Assembly (NCBI RefSeq): GCF_031157275.1
Contig: NZ_JAVIFW010000016.1
Location: 62,001 to 126,000 of the forward strand
Reading direction: 5' to 3'
From: Streptomyces sp. LHD-70
Lineage (GTDB): Bacteria; Actinomycetota; Actinomycetes; Streptomycetales; Streptomycetaceae
Length of the DNA stretch: 64,000 nucleotides
Shown: positions 1-7,659 of the stretch, one piece after another
Layout of the letters: the number at the start of each line of letters is the position of its first letter
How positions within the stretch are numbered: the stretch's first letter is position 1
The notes under the pieces: generated by a model
Database searches by the model: none
What the model was told of the DNA's origin: nothing
The model's input: only the letters and a program-made list of their open reading frames with translations
Program-made: the position numbers and the translations under genes

Positions 1-1146
1 CCGCTGCCGAAGGGCAGCGAGGTCACGGTCGTCGTACGGTACGCGGGCAAGCCGTCCGAGCTTGAGATCAACGGCTACACGGCCTGGCACCGCACGCCCG
101 ACGGCGGGGTCGCGGCGCAGGAGCCGGACTCGGCCGTGTGGTGGTTCCCGTCCAACGACCACCCGCTCGACAAGGCCACGTACGACGTCTCGGTCCAGGT
201 GCCCAACGGCACGCAGGCGATCAGCAACGGCGTGCTGCAGTCCACCCGGCCCGTCGGCCTCGACTGGACGCGCTACAGCTGGCGTTCGGACAAGCCGCAG
301 GCCTCGTACCTGGCGACGCTCGCGGTCGGCAAGTTCGACATCACGACCGACAGGACGGCGGGCGGGCTACCGGTCCTCAACGCGTACAGCAAGGACCTCG
401 GCGCGAACGAGGGCGCGGCCAAGGCGAGCATCGAGCGCACCGGCGAGGTCGCGGAGTGGCTGGAGGAGGTCTTCGGCCCGTACCCGTTCAACGCGCTCGG
501 CGGCTACGTCCCGAACGTGACGAGCGGCTACGCCCTGGAGACCCAGACCCGGCCGTTCTACAGCCCGAAGCAGTTCGCGTCCGGCTCCAACGTCTCGGTC
601 GTGGTGCATGAGTTGGCGCACCAGTGGTACGGCGACAGCGTCTCCGTCGACGGCTGGAAGGACATCTGGGTCAACGAGGGCTTCGCCCGCTACAGCCAGT
701 GGCTCTGGTCGGAGAAGGAGGGCGAGGGCACGGCCCAGGAGCTCGCCGACTACGTCTACGCCTCGCACCCGGCCGACGACCCGTTCTGGACGGTCAAGCC
801 GGGCGACCCCGGCCCGGAGAACCAGTTCGACATCGCGGTGTACGACCGGGGCGCGCTCGCGCTCCAGGCGCTGCGCAACGAGATCGGCGGCAAGGCCTTC
901 TTCGAGATCCTCAAGGGCTGGCCGGCCGAGCACGCCTACGGCAATGCCAAGGTCTCCGACTTCGTGAAGTACGCGGAGAAGGTCTCCGGCAAGCCCCTCG
1001 CCGCGCTGTTCGACACCTGGCTGTACGAGCCGGCCAAGCCGTCCGCCCCGGCCGCGGCGGGGGTCGGTGTGGCGCGTGCCGCCGACGCGGAGCAGCCGAA
1101 GTCCTGGAAGAAGATCGCGCGGACGAACACGGTCCACGAGCACTGA
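1..1146 (+). CDS. M1 family zinc metallopeptidase, C-terminal part
   Basis: Aminopeptidase N-type zinc peptidase. The reading frame is open from the first base of the window, so the N-terminus lies outside. The zinc site is visible: HELAH at 607-621, followed after 18 residues by the Glu of NEGFARY (codon 676), which is the H-E-x-x-H-x18-E gluzincin pattern. The usual GAMEN exopeptidase loop is replaced by SGYALETQ, as I recall from other secreted actinobacterial M1 enzymes. The tail after about base 1040 is Ala/Pro rich. Secretion is inferred, because the signal region is not in the window. A 19-bp hairpin with a TTCG loop follows the stop codon. Confidence 0.93.
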   Translation, partial: PLPKGSEVTVVVRYAGKPSELEINGYTAWHRTPDGGVAAQEPDSAVWWFPSNDHPLDKATYDVSVQVPNGTQAISNGVLQSTRPVGLDWTRYSWRSDKPQASYLATLAVGKFDITTDRTAGGLPVLNAYSKDLGANEGAAKASIERTGEVAEWLEEVFGPYPFNALGGYVPNVTSGYALETQTRPFYSPKQFASGSNVSVVVHELAHQWYGDSVSVDGWKDIWVNEGFARYSQWLWSEKEGEGTAQELADYVYASHPADDPFWTVKPGDPGPENQFDIAVYDRGALALQALRNEIGGKAFFEILKGWPAEHAYGNAKVSDFVKYAEKVSGKPLAALFDTWLYEPAKPSAPAAAGVGVARAADAEQPKSWKKIARTNTVHEH

Positions 1147-1156
1147 GCTGTCAACT

Positions 1157-1198
1157 TGCGCCAGGGCGGCGTACCTTCGGGTGCGCCGTCCTGGCGCA
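1157..1198 (+). terminator. hairpin after the M1 peptidase gene
   Basis: A 19-bp stem (two G-T pairs) closes a TTCG tetraloop at 1176-1179. It starts 11 bases after the M1 stop codon and ends 21 bases before the next start codon. There is no T-run, as is usual in Streptomyces. It probably separates the two genes. Confidence 0.7.
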
Positions 1199-1219
1199 CG
1201 TGCACGCGGAGGAGCCGCC

Positions 1220-2095
1220 ATGGGGCGCTACAGCAGACTGCGGGCGATCCGCGGCATGGACCCGCAGTGCGACTACGAGCGGATACACAAGCTCATCTCG
1301 CAGTACGAGTTCCCCTGGGACTACATGCAGGGCATCGGCCTCGCCTTCATCCGCGACTACGGCGTGCCCCGCATCTCCCGACTCCTCGACGCCACCGGCG
1401 AGTTCGAGCACGCGGGCCAGAAACGGTACGACGACACGATCCTGTTCGCCCACGAGATGGCGCAGGACGGCTTCGACTCGGAGCGCGGCCGTGCCGCCGC
1501 CCGCCACCTCAACCGCGTCCACGACCGGTACAACATCCGGGGCGAGGACTTCCTGTACGTCCTCGCCACCACGGTCGTCGGCCCGGCGCGCTGGATCGAC
1601 CGCTTCGGCTGGCGCGGGCTGTGCGCGAACGAGACCGAGTCCCTGGCCCTTGTCGGCCACAAGATGGCACAGTTGATGAACATCGAGGGCGCCCCGTCGA
1701 CGTACGCGGGCTTCGAGCGGCTCCTCGACGCGTACGAGCGCAGGCACTTCGCGTACGCCCCCGCCAACCACCGTGTCGCCCGGGCCACGTTCCGCACGAG
1801 CGCGTCCTGGTACCCGCGGCCCCTGCGTCCGCTGGCCACCCGCTTCACGCTGGCCCTGCTCGACGAGCCGCTGCTGCGCTCCCTGGGCTACGCGCCGCAG
1901 CCCCTCGCGATGCGTCGTCTCGCGGCGGGGGCGCTGCGCTTGCGGGCCCATGTCGTACGGCTGCTCCCGGCGCGGCCCGAGCGATGGCCCCGCCTGCCCA
2001 AGCCCCGCTCGTATCCGTTCGGTTACACGCTGGACGACCTGGGCCCGGGGTGGGCACGGGACCGCCCACTGCGTGCGCTGGCGGACGAGGTCTGA
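1220..2095 (+). CDS. MpaB-family oxygenase (DUF2236-like), 291 aa
   Basis: The protein resembles the oxygenase MpaB / latex-clearing (DUF2236) family, heme proteins of varied function. The family match rests on overall composition and on a helical N-terminal half with conserved-looking stretches: FPWDYMQGIGLAFIRDYGVP near residues 31-50 and an RVHDRYNIRGEDFLYVLAT stretch near 95-113, where family members usually carry heme-contacting His and Arg. The start is the ATG at 1220, preceded by GGAGCC; upstream codons in the same frame lie in the terminator hairpin. The C-terminus is basic and Pro rich. The substrate cannot be told from the sequence. Confidence 0.75.
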   Translation: MGRYSRLRAIRGMDPQCDYERIHKLISQYEFPWDYMQGIGLAFIRDYGVPRISRLLDATGEFEHAGQKRYDDTILFAHEMAQDGFDSERGRAAARHLNRVHDRYNIRGEDFLYVLATTVVGPARWIDRFGWRGLCANETESLALVGHKMAQLMNIEGAPSTYAGFERLLDAYERRHFAYAPANHRVARATFRTSASWYPRPLRPLATRFTLALLDEPLLRSLGYAPQPLAMRRLAAGALRLRAHVVRLLPARPERWPRLPKPRSYPFGYTLDDLGPGWARDRPLRALADEV

Positions 2096-2207
2096 TCCCT
2101 CATCACGTGCCCCGACAGGGGCGCGGGGAACTGCGCGACCGGCCACGACGGCGGGTCAGCCGAAACGAGCTCCGCAGGATTTCGGGAAGGGGCGGGTCAG
2201 GGGAAGA

Positions 2208-2684
2208 TCACCAGCGCCCCTCGCCCACCACGACCGGCTCACCCACCACCCGACTCGCCAACTCCGCCGCCAAGGCGGGAACTTGGGTGCGCAGCTCTGC
2301 CTCGGCCGCGGCACGCTCGGCAGCGATCTCGGCGCGACCCGACGCAAGCAGCTCCGCACGCTCGCGCTGCGCCCCCTCACGGGCCGCAACGACGAGCGCG
2401 GCACCCTCCTCGGCCGCACCCTGCCGGACCCGCGCCGCCTCATGCCGCGCCTCGGCGAGCAACCGCTCGCACTTCTCGCGGACGACGCGGGCCTCGTCAT
2501 GCAGCTCGCCGGTGAGGCTCTCGTCAAGCCTGGCCTCACGCTCCGCCAGGACGTTGGCCATCCGCGGCACGAGCACACGACGGAAGAGCAGGAAGACCGC
2601 ACCGAACACGACGGCGGCGGCCACCAGGTCCTCGACGCGCAGGTTCAACGGGCCCAGGTTCAGTTCCTCCGGAAGCAGATACAT
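2208..2684 (-). CDS. orphan F0F1 ATP synthase subunit b-like protein, 158 aa
   Basis: Residues 17-36 form one hydrophobic segment. The rest is a long charged Ala/Glu/Arg helix ending in ELASRVVGE, which matches the layout of the F0 b subunit (membrane anchor plus stator coiled coil). No other atp gene is near; the neighbours are an oxygenase and a sphingomyelinase. The usual b subunit of the genus is about 180 aa, so this one is slightly short at both ends. It may be a paralogous stator-like coiled-coil protein rather than part of the main ATP synthase. It is divergent from the sphingomyelinase gene. Confidence 0.7.
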   Translation of the reverse strand: MYLLPEELNLGPLNLRVEDLVAAAVVFGAVFLLFRRVLVPRMANVLAEREARLDESLTGELHDEARVVREKCERLLAEARHEAARVRQGAAEEGAALVVAAREGAQRERAELLASGRAEIAAERAAAEAELRTQVPALAAELASRVVGEPVVVGEGRW

Positions 2685-2997
2685 GCGGACGATCTACCCC
2701 GAGACGAGCCGGTCGAACACACATCCGCCGGTGACGGCGGACACATCGACAGCCACCTCCGGACCTCCAACCAGGCCTGGATCCGGCCCAGTTGAGGCAT
2801 ACGGTCCCGCCGATGAGCCACGACAGCACATCGGCGCCCGCGTTCCTCCGCCTTGTCCCGAGCCCACCCCCGGACAGGACGGAAAGAGGTCGGAGAGAGG
2901 TCGGAGAGATTCCGTCACCCCGGGGCTACCTGTAGGTAACTTCACCTGGTTGGATGTGGCGCGAACCCGCACCCCCCACTGACCACGGGAGTCCCCC
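2685..2997. promoter_or_regulatory. divergent intergenic region with 11-bp direct repeat
   Basis: This gap separates the b-like gene (leftward) from the sphingomyelinase gene (rightward). It holds an 11-bp unit AGAGGTCGGAG repeated exactly twice at 2885-2906, and an imperfect palindrome TACCTGTAGGTA at 2927-2938, about 60 bases before the sphingomyelinase start. Either could be a regulator site. No gene is supported. Confidence 0.4.
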
Positions 2998-3987
2998 ATG
3001 CCCCGCATACCGGCCCGCCGCGCCTGCGGCGCCGCCCTCGCGCTCGCTCTCGCGGGTGGCGCGCTCGCCGCCCAGCCGGCCGCCGCGTCCCCCGTCGAGC
3101 AGAGCTCCGCGCAGAACCTCAAGGTCCTCACGTACAACGCCTTCCTGTTCAGCAAGGCGCTGTACCCGAACTGGGGCCAGGACCACCGGGCCGCCGAGAT
3201 CGTCAAGGCGCCGTTCTTCCAGGGCCAGGACGTGGTCGTGCTGCAGGAGGCCTTCGACAACTCCTCGTCGGACGCGCTGATGCAGCAGGCCGCTGCCGCC
3301 TATCCGCATCAGACTCCGGTCGTGGGCCGCAGCAAGGACGGCTGGGACGCCACCGGCGGCCGCTACTCGGCGACCACGCCCGAGGACGGCGGCGTGACGG
3401 TGCTCAGCAAATGGCCGGTGCTGCGCAAGGAGCAGTACGTCTTCGCCGACGCCTGCGGCGCGGACTGGTACTCCAACAAGGGCTTCGCCTATGTGGTGCT
3501 GAATGTGAACGGGCAGAAGGTCCATGTGGTCGGCACCCATGCGCAGTCGACCGACCCGGGCTGCGGCGAGGGCGAGGCGGCGCGGATGCGCAGCGCCCAG
3601 TTCAAGGAGATCGACGCGTTCCTCGACGCGAAGAACATCCCCGCGTCCGAACAGGTCCTGGTCGCGGGCGACCTCAACGTCGACTCGCACGGCGCTGAGT
3701 ACGCCTCGATGCTGCGCGACGCGGGCGTGGACGGCGCCGAGTCCCGGACCGGGCACAAGTTCTCCTTCGACACGGAGGAGAACTCCATCGCCAAGGACCG
3801 CTACCCGGACGACCCGAGCGAGGACCTCGACTACGTCCTGCACCGCAGCGGCCACGCCCGCCCGGAGGGCTGGAGCAACGACGTCGTCAAGGAGCAGAGC
3901 GCGCCCTGGACGGTGTCGAGCTGGGGCAAGGAGTACACGTACACGAACCTCTCGGACCACTACCCGGTGACCGCGACCGGGAAGTAG
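2998..3987 (+). CDS. secreted sphingomyelin phosphodiesterase (neutral sphingomyelinase type), 329 aa
   Basis: Hydrolyses sphingomyelin or related phosphodiesters outside the cell. Residues 1 to about 31 are a Sec signal peptide with an Arg-rich start, an Ala/Leu core and an A-x-A cut near AAQPAAA. The mature part has the DNase I-like fold motifs in order: LTYNAFL, VVLQEAFDN (metal Glu), GTHAQSTD, GDLNVDSHG (metal and catalytic Asp/Asn), LDYVLHR, and the final SDHYPV with the catalytic His. Length fits bacterial sphingomyelinase C. The ATG follows GGGAGTCCCCC. It is convergent with the permease gene, with a hairpin between them. Confidence 0.88.
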   Translation: MPRIPARRACGAALALALAGGALAAQPAAASPVEQSSAQNLKVLTYNAFLFSKALYPNWGQDHRAAEIVKAPFFQGQDVVVLQEAFDNSSSDALMQQAAAAYPHQTPVVGRSKDGWDATGGRYSATTPEDGGVTVLSKWPVLRKEQYVFADACGADWYSNKGFAYVVLNVNGQKVHVVGTHAQSTDPGCGEGEAARMRSAQFKEIDAFLDAKNIPASEQVLVAGDLNVDSHGAEYASMLRDAGVDGAESRTGHKFSFDTEENSIAKDRYPDDPSEDLDYVLHRSGHARPEGWSNDVVKEQSAPWTVSSWGKEYTYTNLSDHYPVTATGK

Positions 3988-4000
3988 GCCCGCCTACGAC

Positions 4001-4039
4001 GGTGACCCCGCCCCGAGGCGTGCTCGGGACGGGGCCACC
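4001..4039. terminator. bidirectional terminator hairpin between convergent genes
   Basis: Arms 4001-4017 and 4023-4039 pair with two mismatches around a 5-base loop. It lies between the sphingomyelinase stop at 3987 and the permease stop at 4056, so it can serve both transcripts. Confidence 0.7.
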
Positions 4040-4055
4040 AGGGCGTCAGCAGGTG

Positions 4056-5528
4056 CTACTTGATGCCCAGCTCGTCGTACGACTTGTCGAGCTCGTTCTG
4101 CGCGACCTTCTTCCGGACCGCGAACCAGCCGGCGACCATGGCCGCGGCGATGAACGGGATCAGGTACAGGGTGCGGCGGCCGATCTCCGGGTCCTGCCAC
4201 ATCAGGACCAGCACGGAGAGCAGGAAGACGATCGTGACGATCTCCGTGACCGGGCTGCCGGGAAGCCGGAACTTCGGCCGCTCCACCAGACCCTGCTTGG
4301 CCCGGCGGACGAATGCCAGGTGGCAGACCATGATCGTGACCCAGGTCGCGATGATGCCGATCGAGGCGACGTTGAGGACGATCTCGAAGGCCTTCTCCGG
4401 CATCAGGAAGTTCAGGCCGACGCCCGCCACGCACACCGCGGAGGTGAGCAGGATGCCGCCGTACGGCACCTTGGAGGCGTTCATCTTCGCCGTGAACTTG
4501 GGCGCCGAGCCGGCCATCGCCATGGAGCGCAGGATGCGGCCGGTGGAGTAGAGGCCGGAGTTGAGCGACGACATCGCGGCCGTGAGGACGACGAGGTTCA
4601 TCACGTCGCCCGCCGCCGGCACACCGATCTTGGAGAGCACGGTGACGAAGGGGCTCTCGTCGCCCGAGTACATCGAGCCGGGCAGCAGCAGCGCGAGCAG
4701 CACGACCGAGCCGACGTAGAACAGGCCGACGCGCCACATGATCGAGTTCACCGCGCGCGGGACGATCTTCTGCGGCTCGGCGGTCTCGCCCGCCGCGACA
4801 CCGACGAGCTCCAGGGACGCGTACGCGAACACGACGCCCTGCATCACGATGACGACCGGCATGACTCCGACGGGGAACCAGCCGCCGTTCTCGGTGATCA
4901 CATGCAGGCCGGGGGTCTCGCCGCCGACCGGCTGCTGCGTGACGAGCAGGAAGATGCCGATGAGCATGAACGCGACGAGTGCCGCGACCTTGATGATGGA
5001 GAACCAGAACTCCAGCTCGCCGAAGATCTTCACCGAGATCAGGTTCACGACCAGCACGATCGCGAGCGCGATCAGGGCGAGCACCCACTGCGGGATATCG
5101 GTGAAGAAGCTCCAGTAGTGCGTGTAGAGCGCGATCGCCGTGATGTCGGCGATGCCGGTGGTCGACCAGTTGAGGAAGTACGCCCAGCCGGCGACGAAGG
5201 CGCCCTTCTCGCCGAGGAACTCGCGTGCGTACGACACGAAGGAACCGGAGGAGGGCCGGTAGACGACCAGCTCTCCGAGTGCGCGGACGACGAAGAAGGC
5301 GAAGACACCACACACGAGGTACGCGAGCGCGAGGCCCGGTCCCGCCGAGTTGAGGCGTCCTCCGGCGCCGAGGAAGAGCCCGGTACCGATCGCGCCACCG
5401 ATGGCGATCATGTTGATGTGGCGCGCCTTGAGGTCCTTGCTGTAACCGGCGTCGCCCGCATCCGCGGGCGTCTGGGCGGCATCTGTGCGGGATGCGGCCG
5501 AGGCCGTCGTGACGGCGTCCTTGCTCAC
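4056..5528 (-). CDS. amino acid permease (APC superfamily, GabP/AnsP-like), 490 aa
   Basis: Inner-membrane proton-coupled amino acid transporter. The family motif at TM1, HINMIAIGGAIGTGLFLGAG, appears about 35 residues in, followed by about twelve hydrophobic segments. The conserved loop 'YARE FLGEKGAFVAGWAYFLNW' follows TM3. I placed the start at the GTG at 5528 (VSKDAV...), since the 36 codons before it are low quality and the family N-terminus normally begins close to the cytoplasmic KARH motif. The substrate is uncertain: asparagine, GABA, aromatic or basic amino acids are all transported by close relatives. It is divergent from a MerR regulator that might control it. Confidence 0.9.
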   Translation of the reverse strand: MSKDAVTTASAASRTDAAQTPADAGDAGYSKDLKARHINMIAIGGAIGTGLFLGAGGRLNSAGPGLALAYLVCGVFAFFVVRALGELVVYRPSSGSFVSYAREFLGEKGAFVAGWAYFLNWSTTGIADITAIALYTHYWSFFTDIPQWVLALIALAIVLVVNLISVKIFGELEFWFSIIKVAALVAFMLIGIFLLVTQQPVGGETPGLHVITENGGWFPVGVMPVVIVMQGVVFAYASLELVGVAAGETAEPQKIVPRAVNSIMWRVGLFYVGSVVLLALLLPGSMYSGDESPFVTVLSKIGVPAAGDVMNLVVLTAAMSSLNSGLYSTGRILRSMAMAGSAPKFTAKMNASKVPYGGILLTSAVCVAGVGLNFLMPEKAFEIVLNVASIGIIATWVTIMVCHLAFVRRAKQGLVERPKFRLPGSPVTEIVTIVFLLSVLVLMWQDPEIGRRTLYLIPFIAAAMVAGWFAVRKKVAQNELDKSYDELGIK

Positions 5529-5830
5529 GGGTGGATCTGCTCTCTCGAGGGGATGTGCTGCGGTCCGTACCCCCACCTGACCTCGACACGAGACCACCTC
5601 GACACGAACCAACGGCATACCCTCACCCAGAGCCACCGGATTATGCGGTGGCGTAGATCACATCGCGTTTTATCTCACATGCTGGTCAGGGTCTTGCGCC
5701 CGGATCGTCCGGGCCCGTACTGCCTGGGAACGGCGGCCGGTCGCGAGCCTGCCCGCCACTTTCACAACGGTGGTGAGACAGCAATACTGTTCCATCGGAC
5801 GGACGCACGACCCGGAGATGGAGCGCAGCC
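5529..5830. promoter_or_regulatory. divergent promoter region, permease / MerR gene
   Basis: About 300 bases with no supported gene. A small inverted repeat, ACAG-5-CTGT at 5778-5790, overlaps an AT-rich AATACT that could be a -10 element about 45 bases before the MerR gene. MerR proteins often bind between -35 and -10 boxes of their own promoter. This is suggestive only. Confidence 0.35.
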
Positions 5831-6610
5831 ATGACGACCGAAGCGGACCCCTCCGCCCAGGAAAGCCCGGCAGGCGACGCCCCGGGGGCGCCGACGCTCA
5901 CGGTCGACGAGCTGGCCGCGCGCGCCGGAGTCACCGTGCGCACCATCCGCTTCTACAGCACCCGCGGGCTGCTGCCCCCGCCGGACATAGGACCGCGCCG
6001 CGTGGGGCGGTACGGCCCCGATCATCTGTCGCGGCTCGCCCTGATCGAGGAGCTCCAGCACCACGGCCTGACCCTCGCCGCGATCGAGCGGTACCTGGAG
6101 CAGCTGCCGCCCGACATGAGCGAGCACGACCTCGCGATCCACCGCGCCCTGGTCGCGAGCTGGATCCCCGACAGCGCCGCGGAGATGAGCCGCGAGCAGC
6201 TGGAGCGCCGCGCCGGGCGCGCCCTCGACGAGGCGGACGTGGACCGGCTCGCCGCGATGGACGTCCTGGAGCGCACGGACGACGCGGACACCTTCCGCAT
6301 CGACCCGGGCATGCTCCACCTCGGCCTGCGCCTGCTCGACGTGCCGATCGGGCTCGACTCGATCCTGGCCGCGCGCGGGGTGATGCTGCAGCACTCCCGC
6401 GAGGCCGCGAAGGAGCTGACGCGGCTGTTCCAGGACGAGGTGTGGGGCCCGTACAGCGAGCGGGAGCGGGACCCCGAGGCGGTAGCCGCGATGAAGTCCC
6501 TCTCCGCACACATGCAGCCGATGGTGGTGCAGGCCCTGGTGACGGCGTTCCAGCGCACCCTCAAGGAGGAGCTGCGAGCGCGCTACTCGGGCAGGTCCAC
6601 GACAGGGTGA
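5831..6610 (+). CDS. MerR-family transcriptional regulator, 259 aa
   Basis: DNA-binding regulator. Residues 22-90 contain the MerR winged helix-turn-helix: LTVDELAARAGVTVRTIRFY, then RGLLPPPDIGPRRVGRYGPDHL and the LALIEELQHHGLTLAAIERYL helix. The long C-terminal domain is helical and lacks the metal-binding Cys pattern of MerR/ZntR, so an organic effector or none is likely. The ATG follows GGAGCGCAGCC. The C-terminal codons (RTLKEELRARYSGRS) are part of a 77-bp tandem repeat present 2.6 times. The copy furthest downstream encodes TLKEELRERYAGG and a stop, and looks like the original end of the gene, so this protein probably ends in a duplicated, altered tail. Confidence 0.85.
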   Translation: MTTEADPSAQESPAGDAPGAPTLTVDELAARAGVTVRTIRFYSTRGLLPPPDIGPRRVGRYGPDHLSRLALIEELQHHGLTLAAIERYLEQLPPDMSEHDLAIHRALVASWIPDSAAEMSREQLERRAGRALDEADVDRLAAMDVLERTDDADTFRIDPGMLHLGLRLLDVPIGLDSILAARGVMLQHSREAAKELTRLFQDEVWGPYSERERDPEAVAAMKSLSAHMQPMVVQALVTAFQRTLKEELRARYSGRSTTG

Positions 6611-6752
6611 ACTGCGCGGCCGACACGCGGCGCACCCTCAAGGAGGAGCTGCGAGCGCGCTACTCGGGCAGGTCCACGGCAGGGTGAACTGCGCGACCGA
6701 CACGCGGAGCACCCTCAAGGAGGAGCTGCGCGAGCGGTACGCGGGCGGGTGA
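6555..6752 (+). repeat. 77-bp tandem repeat at the 3' end of the MerR gene
   Basis: The segment beginning GCACCCTCAAGG occurs at 6555, 6632 and 6709, exactly 77 bases apart. Copies 1 and 2 are nearly identical; the third is shorter and more diverged. Because 77 is not a multiple of three, the copies lie in three different frames relative to the MerR gene, and each carries its own in-frame TGA end. Only the first is translated with the gene. Confidence 0.95.
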
Positions 6753-6805
6753 GGCCGGGGCCAGGCCCGGGGGCGGGGCCGGGGTGCTGACCGGGGCCCC
6801 GGGGC

Positions 6806-7525
6806 TCAGCCGGGGAGCTTCACGTGGGCGGCCGAGGCGGTCGGACCCTGCTCCAGCTCGGCCTGGTTCATGCGCTCGACGAGCATCTTGCTGAGTTCGA
6901 TCAGGGCGGTCGGGCCCGGCTTGCCGTCGTCGACGATGTCGGCGCGGCTGTTGGTGCGGATGACGCCGACGTACTTGGCCTGGCGGACCAGGAGTGTCCG
7001 CTCGCCCATCTTGTCGCCCTCGACCGAGGTCGTCGCGGAGTGCTGCTCACCGAAGCGGCCGTCCGGCATGGCGAGGGACCCCTTGGCCTCGGCGCCCAGC
7101 TCCTTCTTCCAGGCGTCGTATCCGCCCTGCGCGCTGACGGGAGTGCGGTACTCCCACACCTCGAAGTTGGCGTAATCGCCGCCGTCGTCGAACATCTCCG
7201 TGCCGAACTCGGCGATCGCGCCCGTGACGACGCCCTCGCAGCGCTTCTCGCTCGTGGGGCACTGCAGGGTGCCCTTCATCCCCTGGAGGTCGCCGTAGTG
7301 CTCGTTCTTGCGGGGCTTCTTCAGCGGCTCGGGCATGAGGGCGGGGATGATCGGCACCACGATCGCGGCGGGTGCCAGGTGCCGGTCGGCCTCCGGCGCG
7401 GACGAACTGGCGCTCTGCTCCGGCTGCTTCGGCTCGTCCCCGCCGCCGCGCGTGGCTGAACCCCCGCACGCCGAGAGCGCCATGGACAGTCCTACGACCG
7501 TGATCGCGAGCGGCTTCAACCTCAT
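6806..7525 (-). CDS. putative lipoprotein of unknown function, 239 aa
   Basis: I do not recognise a family. Residues 1-20 form a lipoprotein signal with lipobox LSAC followed by GGSATRGGG, so Cys20 should be lipidated and the protein anchored to the outer face of the membrane. A Ser/Pro/Glu-rich linker to about residue 55 precedes a globular part with two Cys (LQCPTSEKRCEG) spaced 8 apart that could pair. The text resembles secreted actinobacterial proteins of about 200 aa with no assigned role. It is the only gene between the MerR repeat and the terminator of the fatty acid cluster, reading leftward. Confidence 0.75.
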   Translation of the reverse strand: MRLKPLAITVVGLSMALSACGGSATRGGGDEPKQPEQSASSSAPEADRHLAPAAIVVPIIPALMPEPLKKPRKNEHYGDLQGMKGTLQCPTSEKRCEGVVTGAIAEFGTEMFDDGGDYANFEVWEYRTPVSAQGGYDAWKKELGAEAKGSLAMPDGRFGEQHSATTSVEGDKMGERTLLVRQAKYVGVIRTNSRADIVDDGKPGPTALIELSKMLVERMNQAELEQGPTASAAHVKLPG

Positions 7526-7612
7526 CGCGGATCCTCCCCCGTTGTTCCGTTCACTGTTCTGTTCCGCAAGGCCCTTGCGGGTACCGAGCTGTTCTACCAG
7601 GCCGACGGCCGC

Positions 7613-7655
7613 GCCCGGAGCTCGGGGCTCCGGGCGCGGCCGTCGACGAGGCGGC
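7613..7655. terminator. strong terminator hairpin of the fatty acid cluster
   Basis: A perfect 19-bp GC-rich stem (7613-7631 with 7637-7655) around a 5-base loop begins 5 bases after the FadB-like stop codon. It ends the leftward beta-oxidation transcript. Confidence 0.85.
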
Positions 7656-7659
7656 TCGC

